Of a stretch of 64,000 nucleotides of DNA, positions 23,461 through 33,231 are shown piece by piece. The notes beneath the pieces were generated by a model. The model worked only from the letters and a program-made list of their open reading frames with translations, was not told where the DNA came from and made no database searches. The stretch is taken from contig CM066988.1 of NCBI GenBank assembly GCA_033977485.1, positions 78,960,669 to 79,024,668 on the forward strand, written 5' to 3'. This stretch comes from Hydrangea macrophylla (lineage: Eukaryota > Streptophyta > Magnoliopsida > Cornales > Hydrangeaceae). Position 1 is the first letter of the stretch, and the number at the start of each line of letters is the position of its first letter. The translations under genes were made by a program, and so were the position numbers.

Positions 23461-24344
23461 ACATCATCGGTTGTCGCTTCGAGTCCACTAACTCTTATAA
23501 CGACTCTGAGCTACCTTGAGTCGCTCTTGAATTAACTCTACCTTCCGAGTAGTCACCTGTATTAGCTCAGGTCCTAACAACTTTCTTTCTCCAACCTCGG
23601 TCCAACAAACCAGTGATCGACACTTACACCCATACAAAGCTTCATACGGTGCCATTGTAATACTTGACTGAAACCCGTTATTATATGTGAATTCAATCAA
23701 AGATAGATGTTTCTCCCAATCACTCCCAAAGTGTTGTACACACAAGCGAAGCATATCTTCCAATGTCTGAATCATGCGCTCTGACTGCCCATCGGTCTAA
23801 GGATGAAATGCAGTCCTAAAGCTTAACTTCGTACTCATAGCCTTCTATAGACTTCCCCAAAACCTCGATGTAAAACTACTATTGCGATCTGATACAATCA
23901 CTGCTGGAACCTCGTGTAGTCTTACAATCTCTTTCATATACAACTCAGCTAACTTCGAAGGCTTAGTCGTCTTGATCGGTAAGAAATGAGCTGACTATGT
24001 TAATCGGTCCACTATAACCCAAATCTTGTCGTTCTTATTAGGTGATCACAGAAATCCAGATATAAAATCCATTATAATCTCATCCCACTTTCACTCTGAT
24101 ACTGGTAATGGCTATAGCAGTCTTGCAGGCACTTGTCTTTCTGCTTTCTCTTGTTGACATGCTGAACACTCAGAAACATACTTAGCAATTTCACGCTTCA
24201 TACCCTTTCACTAAAAAAATTCCCATAAGTTCTGATACATTTTGTTACTTCCCGGATGTACTGAATATCTAGTACTATGTGCTTCCTCTAGAATTCTCTC
24301 TTTCAAGCCTTTCATATTTGGTACACATAACCGATTTCCAAATT
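23461..24344 (-). pseudogene. G1 integrase core, degenerate
   Basis: Frame 23775-23488 carries the end of the core (MIQTLEDMLRLCVQHFGSDW, SLIEFTYNNGFQSSITMAPY). Upstream to 24340 the catalytic region, the zinc-binding module and the linker are recognisable only in pieces, with stops (for example the Q-T-D-G-Q part is followed by TAG-type breaks near 23800). Non-functional. Confidence 0.75.
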
Positions 24345-25106
24345 TCAACTTCCTTGTTCCAATACTAATTTAGGTCGCCTTCCCAAAGGTATTTCATCCC
24401 TCATTTTGCATAGGTAAACATCGTAAAACTGTTCCCTCTTGATCTCATCAATAATATCTGGGTGTGCTACGATCGCCATCATTAAACCACCTCTAGTCTC
24501 TAGAATCACATCCAACTCTAAACGTTCCATGTCTCTGATCAATTCCTTTTGACTAGTTAGCTCGTCAGCTAAGTTCCTCGGTGTCTTCCGACTTAATGCA
24601 TCGGGTACTACATTAGCCTTTCTCGAATGATATTCTAGTGAAGGATTATAATCCTTCATTAACTCTAACCATCTCCTCTGTCTCATGTTCAAGTCTCATT
24701 GTGTGAACAGGTATTTCAGGTTCATGTGGTCCATGAATATCTCACACTTTTCCCCGTACAAATAGTGTCTCCAAATCTTCAAAGCATAGATAACTGTGGC
24801 CGATTCAAGGTCGTGAGTCAAATAGTTAACTTCGTGTGTCTTCAACTATCTAGACGCATAGGCAATTACTTTACCACCTTGCATAAGTACACACCCTAAC
24901 CCTTGATGCAAAGCATCACTATAGATCATAAACCCTTTAGTTCCTGATGGTATTGTTAGGATAGGTGCGCTTGTCAATCGCGACTTCAATTCTTGAACAC
25001 TATCTTCACATTCTGAAATCCACTCAAAAGTAACACACTTCCTCATCAACTTTGTCATCGGCAATGAAATCTTCAAGAAATTTTCTATGAATCTACGGTA
25101 GTACAT
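24345..25106 (-). pseudogene. G1 RNase H and linker, degenerate
   Basis: Frame 25106-24846 reads YYRRFIENFLKI (end of RT) and [26 protein letters not shown] in two parts, with the RNase H first Asp present. Frame 24692-24345 carries MNMRQRRWLELMKDYNPSLE and KANVVPDALSRK, the end of RNase H and the linker. A frameshift and stops separate the two. Confidence 0.8.
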
Positions 25107-25370
25107 AGCTAAACCTAAGAAACTTCAAATTTCAGATACGGATTTCGGCCTCTGCCAATTAGACACTGCTTCTACTTTGTGAGGGTCAACTAAAAATCCA
25201 TTCTTGTCAATCATGTGACCAAGAAAAGTAATGCTAGGTAGCCAAAATTCGCACTTCTTAAATTTTCCAAACAGTTGCTTCTCTCGTAATCTCTGAAGTA
25301 TCAATTTTTAATGATTCTTGTGTTCCGCTGCACTTGGTGAATATATAAGAATATCGTCTATGAACACTAT
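25107..25370 (-). pseudogene. G1 reverse transcriptase, distal part, cut by G2
   Basis: Minus-strand sequence from the active-site Asp-Asp block (near 25340-25365, FIDDILIYS) to the thumb, with stops. Coding similarity ends exactly at 25370, where the G2 LTR begins TGACACAAAAATT. The other half of the same domain resumes at 46869. Confidence 0.85.
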
Positions 25371-26989
25371 TGACACAAAAATTATTTTATGTGCGCTTGA
25401 GTGCTATACCCAAGTGTAGGTAGACGTGCAAGTAGTATTCTGGTTAAGACCAGGTCGATCCCACAGGGAAGGTTGTAAACTAATTACTTAGATTAAACTC
25501 TAAAAGAAAATACAAATTCAAGATTTAAGCAAGGTGTAGAACACGAAGTTCCACAAATTAACTACTACTAAAAATAAAGCAATTGAATTAAACTATGAAC
25601 TGACTAATTAACTAAAGCAATATTTAAAAATGGTGTTTCTTAATAAAAGGGGAACGTTGGGATCACACGAATCTGCAAGAACCTTACCATCTACCATGTA
25701 GTTACATTAAAGCTCAATGGAGTACATCTTCTACAGTATTCCGTATTTCTCTTAAAATAAAAAATCCATAGCCCTTTCATGACCGGGACCATGTCATCAC
25801 AGTTGATTCAAAATACAAGAAAGCGGTTTAAAACAATAATTAAGACTTGCACTCTGAATGGTGTTAGCATTCAAAGTGGTTTGCAAAAGTTATTGAAGAA
25901 AAATGCCTTAAGGCTTAAAGTTCAGAAATTGTTGTGACAAACTAAGTATTTGGGGACAGTTTGATAACAAATCTCAAAAATAGAAAGTCTAGGAATATTG
26001 CATAGGATGTTCTCAAGAATCTGAGGTTTTGATTGATCGACGCACTTTCAATCGATCGAACATCATCATCTCTCAATCGATCGAAATGTCTTCGATCGCT
26101 TGCTGTATCGCTAGTACGATCGATCAAACTAACTTTGATCGATCGAACGCAGGTTTTAAACTGCTTCATGGCAGAGGCTGGAGATCACTGTTTCATTGTG
26201 ATCTCCCAACCCTTGGACTACTCAGACATGGTCTGGAGTGTCACAGATTTGTTTTTAACGTAAAAGTTCATTAAGGTTGTGTTTGGTTGTGTTTTTAAAC
26301 ATGAAACTTACGAAAATTATGGGTTTGACAATATCTAACATGCAAGACTACGATTCTAACAGATTATACTATGATAATTATTAGCATAATGTAAATCAAA
26401 CAATATATAGAAACCTGGAATGAAGAACTTCGACTAATTAAATAGAATCCAAGCCAAAACCAATATCGAACCTTGCTAAACCTACAAAACAAGAACCAAT
26501 CTCTCTATCTCTCTACAAACTGAAGAAAAACAAAGTGGGCGTCCCCAGGGACGTAAACAAAATGTATATTTATACTAAAACCTAAAACTATGGTTAAAAA
26601 CTACATCTCTGCTGCGTGCGTGTAAGTTCTGATAAAAGCCATGTTTGATCGATCGAACATTACTCGATTGATTGAACTTCTGGGATTCCAGAGCGCTTGA
26701 ACTTCTTTCTATCGATCGAAACCTCGATCGCTTGAACTTCACTTTTCATATTTGAATTGTCTTCCTTATAATCAAGCATTCCCTTTTATCCTGCTATTCA
26801 TTTCTTCACACAGCAAAACAGTGATCTGCAAAATAATAGCTAAAACAACACAACTTCTCATAGATTAGTCATATTGTATAAAAGCTGGCATTGTAATACA
26901 AATCACAGATAAAACAGGGAGTTATAGACTTAATCAGTGTATTTCTTTATTTTAGAGCGGTTGTATTTTACAAATACCCCCGCTTGTCA
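25371..26989 (-). repeat. G2 3' LTR, 1.62 kb
   Basis: Plus-strand ends TGACACAAAAATT and CGCTTGTCA; on the sense (minus) strand it starts TGACAAGCGGGGGTATTTG. The last 876 bases (26114-26989) align with 45973-46868 of the right-hand copy. It contains two clusters of GATCGATCGAAC-type words (26030-26150, 26645-26740). Confidence 0.85.
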
Positions 26990-27010
26990 CAACCTCCAAC
27001 TAGCTTATTG
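26990..27010 (-). other. G2 polypurine tract region
   Basis: On the minus strand AAGCTAGTTGGAGGTTG lies directly before the LTR start, the place and type of sequence expected for plus-strand priming of an Athila-like element. Confidence 0.55.
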
Positions 27011-28612
27011 CTAGTCCCTAGCGAAGAAAACAAACTAAACTAAAGCAAACTAACTTAAATAGAAAGAGAGACTACCTAACTCACTTTCATAGGAATTGCG
27101 GTTGCATTTAGAAAATGCAACAAGCCGTTAAACCCCTAGGCTACCCTAGTGGATGAGTGTTGTCTCGTGAGGGTTTATAGTGAATATACCCACAAAATTC
27201 TAAATTTAAGTTCAAAATAAATATAGAACAACTTTTAAAACACTCCCTCCCATTTAGTTGCTAACTTAGCTCTACAAAAACATATTAACCTCCTTCTAAC
27301 CATGGAAGAGATACACATGCTCCTCATGTCACCAAGATAGATATCACATATATATCACAGTCATGTATCCGTGTGTGTGTAGTTAATAGCTATGCATCGA
27401 ACCTTATTTAGAGTTATTTAGACTATTGTACTTCTAAAACTCATAGATTAACTCAAATCTCACATTGATTTACACACAAGAAGGGACTTCTCTCATAAAC
27501 TTGTTTAATATTGATTGCACATAGTATGAAAGCTTTGATAGGAGTGATGTTTTGGTTACTAATGCTTTCACTCTTGACTCTATGAAGGACGACCATTTAG
27601 AGTGTATAGTCCCACAAAAAGGATACTACTTACTAGAGGAGCGAAATACCATGGATAACTCAATTTGCACGTTCATGTTCAAACTAATTTGTTAAGAATC
27701 ATTAAGGCTTTGACTTTTCAGTTTTTATATCGTAGGATAGAAATAAGAGGGGAAGGAATTGCACATCTTTAGCATGTGATAGAGTCTAATTTTTCCTTTC
27801 TTTTTCCTTTACTTTATTCCAACCATCTTCTATTTTTATATATATTATTTTTTTCTTACTCCTCTCTCTCTCTCTCTCTCTCTGTCTTTTACTTCCACAT
27901 TCAAACATCTCCTTGTATATTTCTTTTTAAAAGGTCACTCCCACAAATGCTCCCTTCCAGTCACATACTCTAACAGTTTAATCACATTAGTTGTGCAATG
28001 GGGTTCATTGAGGTCAAAGTATAAGATTTAGGAGTTCGAATTTTTATAATAACATTGGCGATATTTAATCGGTGTGGGTTAGGAACGAAATAGGTTCTTC
28101 AATGTAAACCATGGTAAATAGGAGGGTTAAGGAGTGAATAACGATGGCTTAAATCATTTTCTTAACTTCTTAGGTTTAGCACTTCAGTGTTTATTGAGTT
28201 TAGTTGGTAAATCCTGAGCGCTCTCCTCTAATAAGCAACAAAATGAAGAATAAATTGAGACTATTCAATGAATTTAAAACGCATGTTCAAGAAAAACAAT
28301 TCGAATTTTATGTGATAATTCCCTCAGAATTAAAGATTGGATCAAAAGCTTACTGCACAACAGTCGTATTAACTCATTTTTAAGGTTCTCTACATAGCTA
28401 TCAACACGTGTATATGGCTATTGGATACATGAAAGGTCAATACATGAAATCATCCTAGTGATACTAGAAAAACGCGTGAACTTAATTCATGAAAAGATGA
28501 GAATAATATGAATGTGTCATTGCTTGGTAACAACTAAGCAGGAGTGAATGTTCAGAGTTATTCTACCAATAAAGTTCAATAAGTCTAAAATTTTCAATTT
28601 TTAATTTTTAAT

Positions 28613-28742
28613 TCAATTCTAACTGAGATTGTATGAAAAATGCAATAGAATTATTTAGATTACTAAGTGTATTTAATTTAATTCTAACTGAGATTGTATG
28701 AAAAATGCAATAGAATTATTCAGATTACTAAGTGTAAACATG
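28613..28742. repeat. 65-bp tandem duplication
   Basis: TTCTAACTGAGATTGTATG begins at 28617 and again at 28682, with one substitution (ATTATTTAG/ATTATTCAG) in the body. A recent local duplication within the G2 3' region. Confidence 0.85.
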
Positions 28743-29130
28743 CACAGATGACTATTTATCTGCATCACACCCCCAATTGAAAATAACAATGTCCTCAAAA
28801 GTTGATTTTCAAATGAAAATAGATGGATATCACCTGATATAAGCAAATGAACAACAACAAGCATAGCAACCTATAACTGAACATACAATCTCCAAACAAC
28901 CAAGATCAAAAGAAATAATATATAATGACAGCATAAGATCCACACATAATACAAAAACTAATCACTGGGATGATAATACAAGAACAGTAACAGTGAAGTG
29001 ATCATAATGTCTAAAATATCCAACAGTCCCATCATAGCTAAACACTCAAAAGAAACTAAGAGAGAGGAGAGAGAAAATAGAAAGAAAATAAATACAACAA
29101 AACTCCCAGACTCTCATCTAGTAGAAAGAA

Positions 29131-29478
29131 CTAATCATCGGCCACATCTGATAGGATCTCGATCGCCTCATCAGAAATATCAACAGGTCTATCAGAAGGT
29201 ATATCCATAGTCGGGGCTATATCCTCACCTCCACCCTCAGCAACCGCTGAAGCAGTCACCGGGTCGCTCTCAGTCAGGGTATCTAATGTAGACACTGATG
29301 GGTCAGCCACAACCGGAGGTGGTAAAGGTGGTGCTGATGATGATGATGGGGCAGAAAGATCAGCAGAAGGAGGTGCGACAGAAGATAAAGTGACCAATAA
29401 TGGGTGGGTCTGTCGACGTGGAGGGGGCAGAAGAAAAACTAAAATTAAAAACAAAACTAGAAATTCATTGTCCAACAT
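29131..29478 (-). CDS. Small Pro/Ser-rich ORF in the G2 3' region
   Basis: 115 codons on the G2 sense strand, with a hydrophobic N-terminal stretch (FLVLFLILVFLL), then a Ser/Pro/Ala-rich low-complexity part and an acidic end (DISDEAIEILSDVADD). Before G3 inserted, it lay just downstream of the ORF remnants at 40025-40922, so it sits where Athila elements carry their third, env-position ORF. No similarity to a known envelope protein is visible. It may simply be an open low-complexity stretch. Confidence 0.3.
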   Translation of the reverse strand: MLDNEFLVLFLILVFLLPPPRRQTHPLLVTLSSVAPPSADLSAPSSSSAPPLPPPVVADPSVSTLDTLTESDPVTASAVAEGGGEDIAPTMDIPSDRPVDISDEAIEILSDVADD

Positions 29479-29630
29479 TGCACTTCAATTGAGAAAAGAT
29501 TGACCAAATGATAAAACATAACTGAAGTGTAATACCCTGTATTCTTGTAATATATTATATAACTAAGACATTGTATGTTTCTTTTAATACTTGTATGAGC
29601 TTGGCCTTACCCTTGGTATATTTTACATAC

Positions 29631-29734
29631 CAATCGATTGAACTTTATCTCAATCGATTGATTGTTCCAATCGATTGAACTTTATACCAATCGATTGATT
29701 GTATCAATCGATTGACACTTATGTCAATCGATTG
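29631..29734. repeat. CAATCGATTG array 1 (6 copies, G3 5' LTR)
   Basis: Six copies of the palindrome CAATCGATTG, each with A/T-rich flanks of 5-15 bases, lying 60-165 bases upstream of the LTR TATA box. The same array is present at 37892 onward in the 3' LTR. Confidence 0.95.
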
Positions 29735-29795
29735 GAGGCAGCTGGGCAGATTCTTTTGCTCTGGCTGGGGAGAAGCCACGTGAACACCTTCTCCT

Positions 29796-29803
29796 TATAT
29801 ATA
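29796..29803 (+). promoter_or_regulatory. G3 LTR TATA box
   Basis: TATATATA in CTCCTTATATATACCAGCC, about 20 bases downstream of a CCACGTG box (29776-29782). The CT-to-purine transition about 30 bases downstream (29820-29850) would fit transcription start. The same arrangement occurs at 38057-38064. Confidence 0.65.
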
Positions 29804-30228
29804 CCAGCCATTTTCCTGCGTTTTTTCTCTTTAGAAAAATCAGAGAGAGTGAGAGAGAGTGTTTTGTGTGTTCATATATATATATATACACTCATATATA
29901 TATACACATATATATATACATATATTTATTCACACACACACAGATGGACTGAAAGAAAAGAAAAGGAGAGAAGAGGAGGAGACCAGAAAGAAGGAGAAAG
30001 AGAAGGGAGAAGACAGAGAGCAGAGGAAGAGAGGAGGACCACCATTAGAGCTTCCAAAGCTCAAACACACATTCCCAAACACACCCTAGACACTTAAGGT
30101 GAGTTTTAAACTCACTTGGTAACTTGATATTGATGTTGGGACATGTTTTGAATGAAGAAATGGAAAGAAACCATGTAGTTTCGTTTATATGTTGCTGGGC
30201 AGTCTTCTCTGTGAAGAAGACGAAGTGT

Positions 30229-30393
30229 CAATCGATTGACACTATATCAATCGATTGACATCTTTCATGTCTCAATCGATTGACATTTTATATCAATCGA
30301 TTGACATGGATTGTGATCCAATCGATTGAACTTTCTTCCAATCGATTGACACTACTTTTATACCAATCGATTGACATATATACCAATCGATTG
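30229..30393. repeat. CAATCGATTG array 2 (8 copies, G3 5' LTR)
   Basis: Eight copies of CAATCGATTG, now downstream of the probable transcription start, so they would lie in the transcribed leader. Flanks resemble array 1 (TTGACAC, TTGAACTTT). Confidence 0.95.
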
Positions 30394-30718
30394 GAAGTTA
30401 CAGTTTACTGTTTTACTTGTTTAGATAATGTAATAACTGTTTAGTTGTTTATTTACTGCTCAGTATTTCCCAGCATGCTTTATTACTGTAATACAAGACC
30501 TGATAATGAGTTAATGCGACGTAGGATCGTAGTAATAACAAGACTATCGGATAATGTTTATGATGTTAGATAACGGAATAGTTGTGAATCCTTTGGAGTT
30601 AACATTCATTCATTCAGAGTAGTCGGGCCACATTGGGATTGTCATGTATCGGTAATAGAGTTGAACTTAAGTAGGTTTGCTAAGATTCGGGAATCTTGCG
30701 TGGGCGGGCCTTGGTCGA

Positions 30719-31050
30719 TCATATGTTCTTAAAAGCGGTAGACAGACGAAGGTGTCTATGACTTGCGGTGGACCGGACCAATTGCCCTAAGATAGCCAGA
30801 TGATCTAATCATATGTTCTTAAAAGCGGTAGACAGACGAAGGTGTCTATGACATGCGGTGGACCGTGATCACTGGTAGACGTCGCTAAGTCGTGGCATAG
30901 AATGATGTACTGTTGTTTAAAGCGTTATATCCCTGACATGCGGTGGACTGTGCATATGTTCTTAAAAGCGGGGGATGGACTAACGTGGTATCCATGACAT
31001 GCGGTGGACTGTGCATATGTTCTTAAAAGCGGTGGATGAGCAATGGTATG
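30719..31050 (+). repeat. CATATGTTCTTAAAAGCGG / GACATGCGGTGGAC tandem units
   Basis: Four imperfect units start CATATGTTCTTAAAAGCGG at about 30720, 30810, 30953 and 31014. Each is followed, or preceded, by TATGACATGCGGTGGAC. The unit length varies. Matched by the 3' LTR with one substitution. Confidence 0.85.
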
Positions 31051-31755
31051 TTATAGAGTTGAACTACTGTCGAGTCTGTCTCCCTTATCTAGACGTGTTA
31101 TCGGTCTTATAATGAGTAAAACATTAGAAATCGGATAATTGGTTTGATTAAAGGAGTTACCCTCACAGAATTCTAATTTGATTACGGTTTATAACTTGTA
31201 ATAATATCAATAGTCGATACCCTGTTAGTATCTAACTCACTCGGCTTTCATTAAGCTGACGGCGTTTATGCCGCTGGACATTTCTACGTTCCAGCGCATC
31301 CTGGTTATGACCATACAGGTGAAGGGCCTGCAGAAGAAGACTACTATGCCGGTGACGGAGTTCCTGTGAAGAATTTCCCCGACGGAGGTCAGACTGAAGA
31401 AGACTACTACGCCGAGGACTACCCTTATGCCAACTGAAGACTAGACTAGAATTGTAACTGATTATCTTTACCGTTTTAGAACCTTTTTGTAGTCAGGCAT
31501 ATGTTGCCTTGGCATTTGTACTTCCGCTGCTTTATATTTGATTCGAGACTCTGATATGTAATAGTTAGTAACTTCCGTTGACTTTATGTTATGTTACGAT
31601 CAGAACCTAGACTTCATTCTTGTTACACTATTACTTTTGTTGCTTAGTACTGCGTGGTGTGGACAATCATGTGACTTCACCCGTCATTCCCTATGGACCC
31701 ATAAAGGAAATTTATTTTTCTCTATTTATGCCGTTCCGGGGCGTGACAGGATTTT

Positions 31756-31768
31756 TGGTATCAGAGCC
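31756..31768 (+). other. G3 primer-binding site (tRNA-Met type)
   Basis: TGGTATCAGAGCC, seven bases after the LTR end. This is the standard initiator tRNA-Met primer site of plant LTR retrotransposons. Confidence 0.9.
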
Positions 31769-31886
31769 TAGGTTGTATACCTTTTCGCTCACAGATTGTC
31801 CCACACCATCTGGTCCTAGAACCTTGAGATTCTATAGATGAGTATTAAGATTAGTTCTGACTTAAGGTAGTCCCTTTTCAGGTAGC

Positions 31887-32834
31887 ATGGCACCGCCGCT
31901 GTTCGTTCCAGACGAGTTCGGAGGACACTATGTGTATGAGAGTAGTATTGCGCCAGCCGATCCAGAGTACTATGCCTGGAAGGTTAGACAGAGAGCTATT
32001 GCAGAGACAGAGCGAGACATGCAGATCGAGCAGCAGAGATTTGGGACCCAGGACCCAGAAGTGATACGTCAGGAGATGATCTACCGCAAGGAGACCTTCA
32101 AACGCATCGAGGAGGATTCTCTACTGATGTTACGAGACCGTTCTTCGTACCAGGTTCTACTTGCACAGGTTAGAGCCGCACCTCCACCCCCACCGGAGGA
32201 AGACATGGCTGATGCACCCCCAGCAGATGAGGATCCGGAGGATGATGATGAGAGCGATGGCGAGGATGAGCCAGAGGATGCAGATGAGGAGATGGAGGAT
32301 GAAGAGGACGAGGACACCGATGACGAGGAGCCGGAGTATGATCCAGAGGAGGAGGACCCCGTGGACCCAGCCGGTATAGACGTGCCAGTTGGCGTAGACA
32401 TTGTGGTTGCAGAGGGTTATCCGATAGAGGAAGAGGAGGTAGCCGCAGGTGATGACGCAGGTGATGACGCAGGTGATGATGCAGTAGTACCAGTCTTACC
32501 AGGAGGTGTTATAGCACAGCTAGCAGCTGAGTGGGCCGCAGAGATGGCTGCACATCCCCATGGATTTGAGATTGGAGCACCGGAGTTGGCACAGGCTATG
32601 GTACAGGCTGAGGCACTTGCAGCCGCATTTGATGCAGCCCAGGCTGACATGGCCGCTGATGCAGGAGATTTAGGAGCTGTTGTGGAGCATGATGGACCCG
32701 AGCTGATCGAGGATGTTGTGATAGAGGATGAGGACATGATGGATGACGATGACATGGATGAGGATGATGTTTTGTCTGAGGTTGCCCCAGAGGACGAGGC
32801 TTCCATCTATGGATCCGATGTGGACAACTTTTGA
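31887..32834 (+). CDS. Extra acidic ORF of G3, 315 codons, function unknown
   Basis: Lies between the primer site and gag-pol, where most Tekay-type elements have only leader. The ATG follows a good 3' splice-site-like sequence (CCCTTTTCAG/GTAGCATGG). Residues about 1-95 are mixed and look helical (RQRAIAETERDMQIEQQR, RKETFKRIEED). From about 100 to 175 the protein is almost pure Glu/Asp with Pro. An AGDDAGDDAGDDA repeat follows, then an Ala-rich helical part (about 205-265) and a final acidic tail ending YGSDVDNF. No zinc finger, membrane segment or known enzymatic motif is seen. It is not gag, which is complete downstream. Long acidic tails occur in histone-binding and nucleic-acid-mimic proteins, but that is only a suggestion. 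The frame is intact, in keeping with the youth of the element. Confidence 0.75.
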   Translation: MAPPLFVPDEFGGHYVYESSIAPADPEYYAWKVRQRAIAETERDMQIEQQRFGTQDPEVIRQEMIYRKETFKRIEEDSLLMLRDRSSYQVLLAQVRAAPPPPPEEDMADAPPADEDPEDDDESDGEDEPEDADEEMEDEEDEDTDDEEPEYDPEEEDPVDPAGIDVPVGVDIVVAEGYPIEEEEVAAGDDAGDDAGDDAVVPVLPGGVIAQLAAEWAAEMAAHPHGFEIGAPELAQAMVQAEALAAAFDAAQADMAADAGDLGAVVEHDGPELIEDVVIEDEDMMDDDDMDEDDVLSEVAPEDEASIYGSDVDNF

Positions 32835-33231
32835 GTCCAGTACCTTTAGGACTTAGACTTTTACGTTTGACTTTAGGACATGTTGTCCACTTACTTTTGA
32901 CGCTTACATAGACAGCTATTGACCGTAGCCTTTTTGTATAGGTAGCCACCAGTAGTGGTTTGTATGTATCTTTCTTTTGTTTAGATCTTGTATAGGATCA
33001 TGTACTACGCGGTACACAGATGATCTGTTGTGTACTCCGCTGTACATCTTTTGGGTATATATATATGGCAGATCGTTTCCCTTGATTATTTCTGTTATCA
33101 TCTCATTGTTATGTTATGGTTGTGATGTTGATTCATGTTATGATTTCTGTTATTTAAGTATGATCATTTTCCCCGAGGAGATTGTCAGCTAATCGTTAGA
33201 TCCTTCATAGGTACACCTCACACGGATCACT
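32835..33231 (+). other. G3 spacer between the acidic ORF and gag-pol
   Basis: 397 bases without a long ORF. It ends in GATCCTTCATAG/GTACACC (AG at 33209-33210), a possible 3' splice site 21 bases before the gag-pol ATG. A TATATATATGG stretch is at 33056-33066. Confidence 0.6.

Larger units (their letters stand above)
27011..29522 (-). other. G2 3' non-coding region
   Basis: Sequence between the G2 coding part and its 3' LTR, mostly AT-rich. It holds a (CT)n tract (about 27860-27883) and a 65-bp tandem duplication (28613-28742). The only open frame of note is at 29131-29478. Confidence 0.5.
29528..31748 (+). repeat. G3 5' LTR, 2,221 bp
   Basis: TGTAATACCCTG to GGGGCGTGACA. It contains CAATCGATTG arrays at 29631-29734 and 30229-30393, a TATA box at 29796-29803, a TA/CA microsatellite (about 29873-29940), four units of a CATATGTTCTTAAAAGCGG repeat (30719-31050), and a conserved hairpin at 31272-31296. 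Confidence 0.95.

Noticed and set aside
29699..30097. 132-codon ORF in the G3 LTR (and its 3' LTR copies)
   Set aside because: Runs through the TA/CA microsatellite and AG-rich leader; composition is low complexity and differs between LTRs by the microsatellite indels.
30719..31050. CRISPR-like array
   Set aside because: Units vary in length and spacing, lie inside an LTR, and are duplicated in the other LTR; this is plant DNA.
32081..32806. Ser-rich minus-strand ORFs of 106 and 129 codons
   Set aside because: Shadows of the acidic ORF: GAG/GAT repeats read in reverse give Ser runs.
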